64,000 nt of DNA from Bacillus sp. FJAT-27916 (lineage in GTDB: Bacteria > Bacillota > Bacilli > Bacillales > Pradoshiaceae). The translations under genes were made by a program, and so were the position numbers. Below, one piece after another: positions 35,231-43,641 of this stretch. How positions within the stretch are numbered: the stretch's first letter is position 1; every line of letters begins with the position of its first letter. Under the pieces are notes generated by a model. It had not been told where the DNA came from and searched no databases. It saw only the letters and a list, made by a program, of their open reading frames with translations. The stretch is from contig NZ_LFZV01000001.1 of NCBI RefSeq assembly GCF_001183965.1, positions 569,287 to 633,286 on the forward strand. Reading direction: 5' to 3'.

Positions 35231-36403
35231 ATGGGGAAGGAAGCGGTCATTGTGTCTGCTGTCAGAACAGCAATCGGCAGGCAGGGAGGAGCATTAGCAT
35301 CTGTTCCTCCTCATGTATTTGGTGCAGAAGTGATAAAGGAAGCCGTGAAGAGGGCTGGTATTACACCGGATGTGCTTGAGGATTGCCTAATGGGCAATGT
35401 ATTAAGCGGCGGTGGAAATATTGCTAGATTAACAGCTTTGCAGACCCATCTAGCCTTGGAGCTACCGGGTTTAACGGTAGACCGGCAGTGCGGGTCTGGG
35501 ATTAATGCAGTCACATTAGCTGCACAAGCCATTAAAGCAGGGGAGGGGGATGTTTATATTGCCGGTGGGGTAGAGAGCATGAGCCGTGCGCCATATTTAC
35601 TCGACCGTGCTGATAAACCGTATAGCCCAGCACTTCCAAGGTTCAGAAAATCCAGGCTGTCACCGGAAGAAATAGGGGACCCGCCAATGGGAATCACTGC
35701 TGAGAATTTGGCTGAGAAGTATCGCATCAGTCGAGAGGAACAGGATGAATTCGCAGCAAACAGTCAAAGAAAGATGAGATTTGCGATGGAAGAGGGACGG
35801 TTTGATGAGCAGATTGTCCCAATCTCCATTCCGGTGAGAAAAGGGAATCCAGTCATTTTTAAAGCAGATGAGCATCCCCGGCCCCAAACGACTATGGAAG
35901 CATTGGGCAATCTTTCCCCAGTCTTCAAGGAAGACGGGTCAGTAACAGCAGGAAACAGCTCTGGGTTAAATGATGCCGCCGCAGCACTTGTGATCATGTC
36001 CGGCAGCAAGGCATCCGAGCTGAATCTTGAACCATTGGCCATCATCAGAGAACAAGCCATTGCCGGTGTGGATCCTAATTTAATGGGAATTGGACCAGTC
36101 CCGGCTGTGAAAAAGGTCTTACAGAAGGCTGGTTTGACGTTGGATGACATGGACTTGGTTGAAATCAATGAAGCCTTTGCCGCTCAGGTTATCGCATGTG
36201 AGCGGGAGCTTGAGCTGAATCCGGATAAGGTCAACGTGAATGGCGGAGCAATTGCTCATGGACATCCGCTCGGCGCCACCGGGGCCATCTTACTGACAAA
36301 GGCTGTGTATGAATTAAGGAGAATCAAGGCCAAGTATGCGTTAGTCACGGCCTGTATTGGCGGAGGCCAAGGAATTGCTGTCATTATTGAACGGCCATCA
36401 TGA
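35231..36403 (+). CDS. Acetyl-CoA C-acyltransferase (thiolase)
   Basis: 390 residues when started at ATG 35231, 9 nt after AAAGGAG; ATG 35195 overlaps the preceding TAA and would add 12 residues not found in thiolases. Catalytic residues: nucleophile Cys87 (DRQCGSGINAV), His345 (AIAHGHPLGATG) and Cys375 (TACIGGGQG). It cleaves 3-ketoacyl-CoA to acetyl-CoA and a shortened acyl-CoA. With the dehydrogenases upstream it closes a beta-oxidation round. Confidence 0.94.
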   Translation: MGKEAVIVSAVRTAIGRQGGALASVPPHVFGAEVIKEAVKRAGITPDVLEDCLMGNVLSGGGNIARLTALQTHLALELPGLTVDRQCGSGINAVTLAAQAIKAGEGDVYIAGGVESMSRAPYLLDRADKPYSPALPRFRKSRLSPEEIGDPPMGITAENLAEKYRISREEQDEFAANSQRKMRFAMEEGRFDEQIVPISIPVRKGNPVIFKADEHPRPQTTMEALGNLSPVFKEDGSVTAGNSSGLNDAAAALVIMSGSKASELNLEPLAIIREQAIAGVDPNLMGIGPVPAVKKVLQKAGLTLDDMDLVEINEAFAAQVIACERELELNPDKVNVNGGAIAHGHPLGATGAILLTKAVYELRRIKAKYALVTACIGGGQGIAVIIERPS

Positions 36404-36428
36404 TTCTATAGAAAGATAGGTGAAGCAC

Positions 36429-36836
36429 ATGGCCATGGAATTACTAGAGACAATCGTCTATGCGCGCTTCAATGATTCAGATGCATCAGGCTATATAAGC
36501 AGTATCAGTTATTTCTCTTATATGGAGGAGGCGCGCACAAAGTTTTTTGACAGCCTTCAAAGATATATCGAGGATGAGAAGGTGAATTTCATCGTAGCGT
36601 CAGCCCAATGTCAGTACGAAGGGTACGAGCGCGTCAAAGAATATCTGTCCGTATCCACCATGGTTACTCATGTTGGGAAGAAAAGCTTTCATCTGTCCCA
36701 TGTTATATCAAATAGCCAATCAGGCATTGTCATAGCAAGAGGGAATGCAGTGATTGTCTGCTTTAATTTTGACGAACAGATAACGGTCTTGATTCCAGGC
36801 GGTCTAAGGAATCATCTGGAGAGACTGCAAGATTAG
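36429..36836 (+). CDS. Acyl-CoA thioesterase, 4HBT hotdog family
   Basis: 135 residues. The N-terminal ARFNDSDASGYISSISYF (about residues 10-27) followed by YMEEAR matches the 4-hydroxybenzoyl-CoA thioesterase group, with the catalytic Asp in NDSDASG. Start ATG 36429 (GGTGA 5 nt upstream); GTG 36420 and ATG 36435 are alternatives. It probably releases CoA from a dead-end or accumulating acyl-CoA in this pathway. It is the last enzymatic gene before the transporter cluster, with a 64 bp gap containing no terminator. Confidence 0.85.
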   Translation: MAMELLETIVYARFNDSDASGYISSISYFSYMEEARTKFFDSLQRYIEDEKVNFIVASAQCQYEGYERVKEYLSVSTMVTHVGKKSFHLSHVISNSQSGIVIARGNAVIVCFNFDEQITVLIPGGLRNHLERLQD

Positions 36837-36900
36837 GAGAGAAGAGTGCGAGAGATTCATTCTCTGAAGCCTCTTTCCTCCGTAGATAAGGAGGGATTAA

Positions 36901-37767
36901 ATGGAGACTCTTTTGCAGCAGCTTTTTAATGGATTAACAGTCGGGAGTGTTTACAGTCTTGTGGCACTGGGACTTACCCTTGTATTTGGAATCCTGCATA
37001 TCCCTAATTTCGCACACGGAGCCCTTTATATGCTAGGGGGATATGTAACGTTGACGATGATGACAAGCTTGGGCCTGCACTATTGGCTAGCCATTCTTCT
37101 ATCTATGTTAGCGGTAGGTTTGATAGCTGTTTTGATGGAGCGGCTGATTTTCCACCCGCTTAAGGATGCCCCGCCATTGCAAGATAAGATTGCCGCCATT
37201 GGAATACTCTTGTTTTTGGAGGCTCTAGCTCAGTTCATATGGGGAGCAGAATATCGGATGATGCCGACTCCTTATGGACAGGTGGTAGAAATAGGTGGTC
37301 TGACCATCACGCTCCAACGAATTTTGATTGTTGGGGCAGCCATCGTCATCATGATTGGCCTGCATTTCTTCCTGCGCAAAACAATGACGGGCTCATCAAT
37401 TATCGCAATGGCCCAAAATCGGGACGGAGCATTTCTGGTTGGAATTAATGCCAATAAGGTGGCAATGCTCACATTCTTAATTTCCGGAGCCCTTGCAGCG
37501 ATTGCGGCATCCTTAGCGGCACCTATCAATCTCGTCTCTCCAGGCATGGGACATCTCGTTATTCTAAAAGCATTTGTCATTATTATTTTAGGCGGGATGG
37601 GCAGCATTCCAGGAGCCATTCTCGGAGGATACATCCTCGGTTTCAGTGAAAGTCTTGGGGCTGCCTATATTTCTAACGATTATAAAGATTTGATTGCCTT
37701 CGTCCTGCTTGTGTTGATTTTATCCATTAAGCCCCAAGGATTATTTGTGAAGGAGGGACATAGCTAG
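36901..37767 (+). CDS. HAAT-family ABC importer permease LivH
   Basis: 288 residues with about eight membrane helices; begins with the family motif LLQQLFNGLTVGSVYSLVALG (split here as LLQQLFNGLTV and GSVYSLVALG) and carries GGMGSIPGAILGGYILG near the C-terminus, the ATPase-contacting loop. First of five transporter genes. Annotated usually as branched-chain amino acid permease, but HAAT importers also carry aromatic and aliphatic carboxylates, urea and amides; the catabolic neighbours favour a carboxylate here. Confidence 0.92.
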   Translation: METLLQQLFNGLTVGSVYSLVALGLTLVFGILHIPNFAHGALYMLGGYVTLTMMTSLGLHYWLAILLSMLAVGLIAVLMERLIFHPLKDAPPLQDKIAAIGILLFLEALAQFIWGAEYRMMPTPYGQVVEIGGLTITLQRILIVGAAIVIMIGLHFFLRKTMTGSSIIAMAQNRDGAFLVGINANKVAMLTFLISGALAAIAASLAAPINLVSPGMGHLVILKAFVIIILGGMGSIPGAILGGYILGFSESLGAAYISNDYKDLIAFVLLVLILSIKPQGLFVKEGHS

Positions 37768-38771
37768 TGAAGGGAGCCTATTTAAAGAAATTCCTCCTGC
37801 CGGCCATACTGTTGCTTTCCCTGCTCTTTCCTCTCGTTATACAAAATGAATACTATCTGCATATTATGACGCTTGCCTTTATTTGGATTATTGCTGTGTA
37901 CGGTCTAAATCTAATCGCTGGCTATACTGGATATTTATCGCTTGCGCATGCTGGATTTTTTGCCATAGGCGCATATGCGATCAGCCTCTTGACCGTTAAG
38001 GCAGAAATGAACTATTGGCTTGCTTTTCTTCTTTCGGTCTTAATCACCTCAATCATTGGTTTCTTTATCGGCTTGATTGCCTTGCGTACAAAGGAACATT
38101 ATTTCGCCATCTATACCTTATGTGTCGGCTACATTATTTACCTGGTGATTTACAAATGGGAGGAACTGACAGGAGGTGTACGCGGATTCATTGGTATTCC
38201 TTCGCCGCCCCCAATCGGTTCTATCTATTTCGATGAGGCAATTCCCATGTATTATTTAGTCCTGGTTTTTCTGATTCTTGGGATGATTGCCATGTACAGA
38301 ATTGTCCATTCCTTGTCAGGACGGACCTATAAGGCCATCAGGAACAGTGAAGAATTAGCTGCTTCTATTGGTATTTCAACGATGAGGAATAAGCTTGCTG
38401 CTTTCGTTTTATCCACAGCTTATGCCGGGGTGGCTGGCGCTTTATACGCTTCGTTGATTCGGTTTATCGGACCAGACATTGGCTATACAAATATTATTTT
38501 TGATATGTTGATCTACCTGCTCGTCGGTGGCATTGGTACGCTATCAGGTCCAGTTATCGGGACGATTCTTGTTGTTTGGGTATCTCAGAATCTGCAGTTT
38601 CTGCAGGATTACCGGATGCTGATCTTTGGGCCTCTCCTGACCTTCTTGATTATTTTTTATCCGAAAGGAATTGCGGGCTCCTTCATTCAGTGGAGACAGA
38701 AGCAGAAAGAGAAAGCCCTCCAGAAGGAACATGCACGGGTTCAAGGACAGGAAGCGGAAAACAAAGTATAG
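37767..38771 (+). CDS. HAAT-family ABC importer permease LivM
   Basis: 334 residues, nine or ten membrane helices, with YGLNLIAGYTGYLSLAHAGF near 45 and the cytoplasmic loop VGGIGTLSGPVIGT near 254. GTG start at 37767 overlaps the last base of the livH TAG; GAAGGAGGGA precedes by 8 nt. It ends in a charged C-terminal tail (RQKQKEKALQKEHARVQGQE). Forms the translocation pore with LivH. Confidence 0.92.
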   Translation: MKGAYLKKFLLPAILLLSLLFPLVIQNEYYLHIMTLAFIWIIAVYGLNLIAGYTGYLSLAHAGFFAIGAYAISLLTVKAEMNYWLAFLLSVLITSIIGFFIGLIALRTKEHYFAIYTLCVGYIIYLVIYKWEELTGGVRGFIGIPSPPPIGSIYFDEAIPMYYLVLVFLILGMIAMYRIVHSLSGRTYKAIRNSEELAASIGISTMRNKLAAFVLSTAYAGVAGALYASLIRFIGPDIGYTNIIFDMLIYLLVGGIGTLSGPVIGTILVVWVSQNLQFLQDYRMLIFGPLLTFLIIFYPKGIAGSFIQWRQKQKEKALQKEHARVQGQEAENKV

Positions 38772-38784
38772 GAGGGATGAGGAG

Positions 38785-39549
38785 ATGTTCTTGGAAATCG
38801 AAGGATTAACGAAGCGGTTTGGCGGCTTGACTGCTGTGAATCAGGTAGACTTCTCTGTCGAAGAGAATAAGATTAATGCCATTATCGGGCCAAACGGCGC
38901 GGGAAAATCAACGTTTTTCAACTTAATCAGCGGTTTTCATCCGCCGTCTGAAGGACAGATTCTGTATAAGGGGGAAGACATTACAGGTATGCCGTCTCAT
39001 AGGATTGCGAATTTAGGCTTCGCTAGAACCTTCCAAACGACACATTTATTTGAACAATCGACGGTTTTTGACAATGTCATGGTCGGCCATCGTCTTCGGA
39101 CGAAATCTACACTTGTAGATGCCATATTTCGAACACGCCGGTTGAAGCGGGAGGAGGAGAAGTGCAAGGAGAAGGCATTAGAGGTATTGGAATTCACGGG
39201 GCTTTCCCATTTAGCGGACCGAATTACAGCTAATATCTCTCAAGAAGAGAAAAAACGAACAGCCTTCGCGCTTTCCTTGGCTACTGACCCAGACATTCTC
39301 TTTCTTGATGAGCCGGCTGCGGGAATTAATCCAGATGAGACAGAGGGCTTGACCGATTTGATTAAACGGATCTCTTCAACTGGCATTACGGTATGCTTGA
39401 TTGAACATAAAATGCAAATGATTATGAAGCTTGCGGATAAGATTATGGTACTGAATCATGGAGAGAAAATTGCGGAAGGAACACCTGAGCAAATTCAAAA
39501 TAATGAGGAAGTGATCAGGGCGTATCTAGGAGGCGAGGCTATTGCTTAA
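38785..39549 (+). CDS. HAAT-family ABC importer ATPase LivG, atypical signature motif
   Basis: 254 residues. Walker A GPNGAGKST (35-43), Walker B LFLDEPAAGINPDE (172-185) and the switch His in IEHKMQM are canonical, and the C-terminal ~25 residues match the LivG tail. The ABC signature, however, reads ANISQEEKKRTAFA (149-162): the normal L-S/P-Y/G-G-Q core is replaced by ISQEE without glycine. Since ABC dimers have two composite sites, one degenerate site can be tolerated with LivF carrying the canonical signature. ATG 38785 follows GGAGGGATGAGGAG. Confidence 0.9.
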   Translation: MFLEIEGLTKRFGGLTAVNQVDFSVEENKINAIIGPNGAGKSTFFNLISGFHPPSEGQILYKGEDITGMPSHRIANLGFARTFQTTHLFEQSTVFDNVMVGHRLRTKSTLVDAIFRTRRLKREEEKCKEKALEVLEFTGLSHLADRITANISQEEKKRTAFALSLATDPDILFLDEPAAGINPDETEGLTDLIKRISSTGITVCLIEHKMQMIMKLADKIMVLNHGEKIAEGTPEQIQNNEEVIRAYLGGEAIA

Positions 39550-40249
39550 ACTAAATCAGGTACATGTGAAGTATGGTCATTATACAGCTGTCAAGGATGC
39601 AACAATTGAGGTTGGAAGCGGTGAAATCATCGTGTTGCTTGGAGCAAATGGCGCCGGGAAAAGCACCCTGTTTAGAGCAATCAGCGGTCTTCAAAAGGTT
39701 GCCTCGGGCTCTATCAACTTCGTTGATGAGCCTATCCATTCATTAAGTGCAGACCGAATTGTCAGAAAGGGAATTGTCCAATGCGCAGAAGGGCGCAAGC
39801 TGTTTCCGCAAATGACTGTACACGAGAACCTCATTCTTGGCGCCTTTGTCCATAAACGAAAGAAAGAGCAAATCAAAGAAACTTTAGCACATGTATTTGA
39901 ATTATTCCCCATCCTTAAGGAAAAAGAGGGGCATTCTGCAGGCAGTCTGAGCGGCGGTCAACAGCAAATGCTCGCCATTGGCCGGGCACTTATGGCGAAA
40001 CCGAAACTAATGATGCTTGATGAGCCATCTGTCGGCTTGGCTCCCCTCATTGTGGAGCAGATGTTTGATATTATCCAAACGATTAACAAGGAAGGAACAA
40101 CCATTCTCCTTGCTGAACAAAATGCAAATGCCGCTTTGAAGATTGCCGATAAAGGCTATGTATTTGAGAGCGGATCGATTGTATTATCCGGCACTTCAGA
40201 AGAGCTGTTCACCAATGAGAAGGTTAAGAAAGCCTATATAGGTGCTTGA
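39542..40249 (+). CDS. HAAT-family ABC importer ATPase LivF
   Basis: 235 residues: Walker A GANGAGKST (34-42), canonical signature SLSGGQQQ (134-141), Walker B LMMLDEPSVGLAP and switch His replaced by Gln as usual in LivF (LAEQNAN). TTG start at 39542, 8 nt after AGGAGG, overlapping livG by 8 nt. Partner of LivG in the ATPase dimer. Confidence 0.93.
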   Translation: MLKLNQVHVKYGHYTAVKDATIEVGSGEIIVLLGANGAGKSTLFRAISGLQKVASGSINFVDEPIHSLSADRIVRKGIVQCAEGRKLFPQMTVHENLILGAFVHKRKKEQIKETLAHVFELFPILKEKEGHSAGSLSGGQQQMLAIGRALMAKPKLMMLDEPSVGLAPLIVEQMFDIIQTINKEGTTILLAEQNANAALKIADKGYVFESGSIVLSGTSEELFTNEKVKKAYIGA

Positions 40250-40278
40250 GTGAATCCTAAATTGAGAGGGGTAAGTGT

Positions 40279-41448
40279 ATGAGAAAAGTCGGGTTGGTTG
40301 CTTTAATGGGAGCGATGCTATTCGGATTAATCGGCTGTTCATCTAATAATACGGCTGGAGGGAGTAAAGGGGATACGGTGACAATCGGATTCACGGGTCC
40401 ATTGAGCGGTGCGGCAGCCTATTACGGGGAACGTACTCTGCAGGGGCTTGAGATGGCAGCAGAGGAAATCAATGATGCCGGCGGCTTTGAGGTGGATGGA
40501 AAAACCTATAAACTCGAAATTAAGGCACTAGATGATAAGTATTTACCAAATGAGGCAGCAGCCAATGCAAAGAGGCTTGTGCAGGAGGATAAAGCACCGA
40601 TTATCTTCACTCCTCACAGCGGCGGAGTTCAGGCACTGCAAGTATTTAATGAACGGGATAAATTCATTATTGGCGCCTATACAAGTGAGCCGGGCGTCGT
40701 TGAATCAGGAAACGAGCTGACTGTCCAGGTTGCTCCGCAATACAGTGGTTATATTGAGCCGTTCACAACCTATGCGATGAAGACATCGGGCAAGAAGCTG
40801 GCTATGCTTCCGCCAGCGACTGAATATGGGAAGGATTGGGCGAAAAGCCTTCAGCCTGAATGGGAAAAACAAGGCGGTAAGATTGTTTATGAATCGGCTA
40901 TTGACTTTGCGAAGGATACAGATTTCTTCACTATTATCACAAATGCTCTTAAGAAAAAGCCGGATGTCCTATTTATAGGGGGAGCATCTGAAGCAACCGC
41001 TAAAGTGGCTAAACAGGCAAGGGAGCTAGGATTCAAGGGCGGGTTCATTGTTATGGACCAAGCGAAATTTGATCAAATGAAGGCTATTACGGGAAGCTAT
41101 GATACGTTTAACAACTCTATTGGAGTTACGCCATTAATCTATTCAGACTTCCCGGGGACTGATGGATTTGTGGAAAAATACCATGACAAATATGATGGTG
41201 TAGATCCAAGCTCGGAATCTGGTCTTGATTATATCGCCTTACATGCCTTTGTCGGAGCGATGGAGTCGGCGGGAACAGTGGATGATGTAGAAAAAATCAG
41301 GAGCTCCATGCAGGAGGGGTTAGAAAGTGTAACAGATGAAGAGAAGGTTTACAATATCCCAAGCATTACGAAAGAAGGCTCTTTTGAAATCGATCGGAGG
41401 CTGACTATTATAGAAGACGGCGAAGTCAAAGAGTATGAAGAAAACTAG
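40279..41448 (+). CDS. HAAT-family substrate-binding lipoprotein LivJ-like
   Basis: 389 residues. A lipoprotein signal peptide with lipobox LIGCSS (Cys20) is followed by a type I periplasmic-binding fold of the Leu/Ile/Val family: VTIGFTGPLSGAAAYYGERT at the start of the mature domain and YGKDWAKSLQPEW in the middle. It binds the substrate outside the cell and gives the importer its specificity, so it is the best handle for identifying the compound. Last gene of the island; a strong terminator follows. Confidence 0.93.
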   Translation: MRKVGLVALMGAMLFGLIGCSSNNTAGGSKGDTVTIGFTGPLSGAAAYYGERTLQGLEMAAEEINDAGGFEVDGKTYKLEIKALDDKYLPNEAAANAKRLVQEDKAPIIFTPHSGGVQALQVFNERDKFIIGAYTSEPGVVESGNELTVQVAPQYSGYIEPFTTYAMKTSGKKLAMLPPATEYGKDWAKSLQPEWEKQGGKIVYESAIDFAKDTDFFTIITNALKKKPDVLFIGGASEATAKVAKQARELGFKGGFIVMDQAKFDQMKAITGSYDTFNNSIGVTPLIYSDFPGTDGFVEKYHDKYDGVDPSSESGLDYIALHAFVGAMESAGTVDDVEKIRSSMQEGLESVTDEEKVYNIPSITKEGSFEIDRRLTIIEDGEVKEYEEN

Positions 41449-41482
41449 TAATATAGGTTTAAATAGTCATCAGTTGAGCATA

Positions 41483-41514
41483 AAAAGGAGCCTGCCCCTT
41501 CAGGCTCCTTTTCT
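41483..41514 (+). terminator. Terminator of the catabolic/transport operon
   Basis: Perfect 12 bp stem AAAAGGAGCCTG / CAGGCTCCTTTT with a 6 nt loop and flanking T. Confidence 0.88.
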
Positions 41515-41602
41515 TTAGGAAAATGGTTATAATGATAGGAATAAATGTTATAATGTGGTGTACTATACAAATGTTTCCTTGGATAAGGAGGTATTCACTA
41601 AT

Positions 41603-41809
41603 ATGCCGCAATCCGTCTTATTTATTATGGGCTTGTTTTTGTATTTTCCTGAAGATAAGCGTGAATATATTCCGGCCGGCTTAACGATGGCAATCTTTCT
41701 TATATTTGCTATTTTGGCAATGAGGTTCATCATTTTGTATAACCGTAAGGAAGTGCAGAAGGCGAAGGAATTGGAAGAACAATTGAGAAAGAAAAAGATT
41801 ATAGATTAA
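41603..41809 (+). CDS. Small membrane protein of unknown function
   Basis: 68 residues starting MPQSVLFIMGLFLYFPEDKR, with a membrane helix at about 24-44 (AGLTMAIFLIFAILAMRFII) and a strongly basic, acidic-alternating C-terminal helix (EVQKAKELEEQLRKKK), the look of a single-pass protein with a cytoplasmic coiled tail. AGGAGGT ends 10 nt before ATG 41603; GTG 41555 is in frame without a RBS. TATAAT occurs at 41528-41533 and 41548-41553 upstream. No family recognised. Confidence 0.65.
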   Translation: MPQSVLFIMGLFLYFPEDKREYIPAGLTMAIFLIFAILAMRFIILYNRKEVQKAKELEEQLRKKKIID

Positions 41810-41818
41810 GAATGTGAG

Positions 41819-41843
41819 CTGCACAGAGTTGTGCAGTTTTTTT
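41819..41843 (+). terminator. Terminator of the small membrane protein gene
   Basis: CTGCACA (41819-41825) with TGTGCAG (41830-41836), GAGT loop, then seven T. Confidence 0.85.
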
Positions 41844-41849
41844 GATAGA

Positions 41850-41883
41850 AGGAGGCTGGCCTAGTTTCGGGTCAGCCTTTTTG
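41850..41883 (+). terminator. Second, tandem terminator
   Basis: AGGCTGGCC with GGTCAGCCT (one G-U pair), 8 nt loop and five T, only 7 bp after the previous terminator. Confidence 0.65.
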
Positions 41884-41910
41884 ATGTGGAAAAAGGAAGG
41901 AGCCTGTGAA

Positions 41911-42083
41911 TTCGCCCTTAGGACCATTTCTTCTCCCATACATTCGGTAAAGCGCTCATACTCATAAAGGTTCGCCCATATAGCTTACTTTTCGCCCTTA
42001 ACTTCATGCGTTCGCCCTTAAACGGAAGAATAGCGCCCATAAACCTATTGTTTTCGCCCTTAAACAGATAGAATTCGCCCATA
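41911..42083. repeat. Array of nine short repeats at 20-21 bp period
   Basis: A conserved core WWCGCCCWTA begins at 41911, 41931, 41951, 41971, 41991, 42011, 42032, 42053 and 42074: five steps of 20 bp then three of 21 bp. Cores read TTCGCCCTTA or TTCGCCCATA, with variants TTCTCCCATA, AGCGCTCATA and AGCGCCCATA at copies 2, 3 and 7; copies 6-9 extend to AAA. The 7-11 nt between cores differ from unit to unit. The mixed period does not keep a reading frame, so this is not a peptide repeat. It lies in a 534 bp gene-free region between a small membrane protein gene and patB. Confidence 0.85.
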
Positions 42084-42101
42084 AATCATGAAATTCAAAT
42101 A

Positions 42102-42165
42102 AATCTCTTCAAAAGGAAGGCCTATCCATGGCCTCATCATGAAAAAATGACAAGCTGAAGAGATT
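42102..42165. repeat. Long-loop inverted repeat beside the array
   Basis: AATCTCTTCA (42102-42111) is the exact complement of TGAAGAGATT (42156-42165); inside lies AGGCC/GGCCT. It follows the repeat array directly. No T-run adapted to termination. The remaining 42166-42279 holds nothing I recognise. Confidence 0.5.
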
Positions 42166-42279
42166 CTTTAAAGAAATCCTATTTTTTGCGTTAAGTTTGC
42201 TTAATACAATATTGATTACGCCATTTTTATTTGCGGGGCAGCTCCAAGAGAATCCTCTTTCAACGGAGATATCATCATG

Positions 42280-42324
42280 AAAAAAGCAGGCGAGAAAAGC
42301 TGCATTGCCCTTTTCCTGCCTGCT
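42280..42324 (-). terminator. Terminator of patB
   Basis: AGCAGGCGAGAAAAG (42285-42299) with CTTTTCCTGCCTGCT (42310-42324), one internal mismatch; the minus-strand T-run corresponds to A at 42280-42285. Confidence 0.8.
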
Positions 42325-42343
42325 ATACGATTAAATACTATCA

Positions 42344-43507
42344 TTATACTAAATCACTAAATGCTGTGTATAACCTGTTCAGTCCCTCTTTAACCGTTTC
42401 CGGGCTGCTGCCGATGTTCATGCGGACGAAGCCGCTGCCGGCTTTGCCGAATTTGGTTCCAGGTTCGAGGGCAAGCCTTCCTTTTTGAATCAGGCGCTTG
42501 GTGATCTCGGCATCTGTGAGTCCTAGTCCGTTCAGGTCAATCCAAATCAGGAAGGATGCTTCTGGTTTGATGACGTTTACGTTCGGGAGTTTGTCATTTA
42601 TGAAGGTTGTGACAAGCTCAACGTTGCCCTCAATCACAGAGGTTGTTTCCTTCAGCCAGTCGGCACCATATGTATAAGCGGCTTCCATGGCAGGATAAGC
42701 TAGGACATTGAGACCGTAGAATCCTTGCTTTAAGAATTGCCCGGTAAGCTTCTTCATAATCTCCGGCTTTTCAGTAATGACAAGAGAGGCTTGCAGGCCG
42801 GCGATATTGAAGGTCTTGCTTGGTGCCATAAGGGTGATTGTGTTTGGATTGATGGTGGCGATTGGTGTGTGCTCATATCCGGATAAGCTTAAATCAGCAT
42901 GGATTTCATCTGAGATGATGAGAACATCATAGTCTGCGCATAATTCAGCCATACGGGCAAGTTCCTTTTTGCTCCAAACCATTCCCCCAGGATTATGAGG
43001 GCTGCATAGGATAAAGAGCTTGACGCCCTCCTTCAGCTTATTCTCAAAGTCTTCAAAGTCAATCTCAAGGCGATTATCCTGAATGCGGAGTGGATTTTCC
43101 ACAAGGGTCCGGCTGTTTTCGTTAATGCAGCTGTAGAATGGGGCATAGACTGGTGACTGTATCATGACTTTATCGCCTGGTTCCGTGAATGCAAGGATAG
43201 AAGCCGCGATGGAAGGCACAACTCCAGAGCTGAAGAAGATTTGCTCTTTTTGAATGGTCCAATGATGCTTATTTTTCAACCAGTTAATCACAGATTCATA
43301 CAAAGAATCCTGTGGACGTGCATAGCCAAATATGGGATGATTTACACGTTCTATTAAGGCCTCCTGGACTTGATGAGGTACACCGAGGTCCATATCGGCT
43401 ACCCACATTGGCAAGAGTCCTTCCCCATTGAACAAGGCATCTGCGTGATCCCATTTCAATGAACCGGTTCCTTTTCGTTCAATGAATTGTATATTTGAAT
43501 TGACCAT
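42344..43507 (-). CDS. patB: Cystathionine beta-lyase / aminotransferase PatB
   Basis: 387-residue fold-type I PLP enzyme of the MalY/PatB group, same length as B. subtilis PatB. LLPMWVADMD near residue 32, the Asn/Pro pair in CSPHNPGGMVW, and the Schiff-base Lys in MAPSKTFNIAGLQ are diagnostic. It cleaves cystathionine, cysteine and related C-S bonds, producing thiols and homocysteine. I start at ATG 43507, 6 nt after GGAGGG; ATG 43525 in frame has no RBS. Upstream on the minus strand TTAAAG-17-TAAAAT could be its promoter. Confidence 0.92.
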   Translation of the reverse strand: MVNSNIQFIERKGTGSLKWDHADALFNGEGLLPMWVADMDLGVPHQVQEALIERVNHPIFGYARPQDSLYESVINWLKNKHHWTIQKEQIFFSSGVVPSIAASILAFTEPGDKVMIQSPVYAPFYSCINENSRTLVENPLRIQDNRLEIDFEDFENKLKEGVKLFILCSPHNPGGMVWSKKELARMAELCADYDVLIISDEIHADLSLSGYEHTPIATINPNTITLMAPSKTFNIAGLQASLVITEKPEIMKKLTGQFLKQGFYGLNVLAYPAMEAAYTYGADWLKETTSVIEGNVELVTTFINDKLPNVNVIKPEASFLIWIDLNGLGLTDAEITKRLIQKGRLALEPGTKFGKAGSGFVRMNIGSSPETVKEGLNRLYTAFSDLV

Positions 43508-43641
43508 ATTATTCCCTCCATCCATCTAATATCTGTCTATTTTAGCACACTGAAATAAAGACTTTAAGAAATGTTACCTGAAATTAGCAAGGTACAGATG
43601 AAGTATATTTCTTGAATTACATACCTAATTAGTGATAAGAA

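Noticed and set aside
41911-42083. CRISPR array reading of the regular repeats
   Set aside because: Cores of 10 bp and intervals of 20-21 bp are far below CRISPR repeat and spacer lengths, and no cas gene is near.
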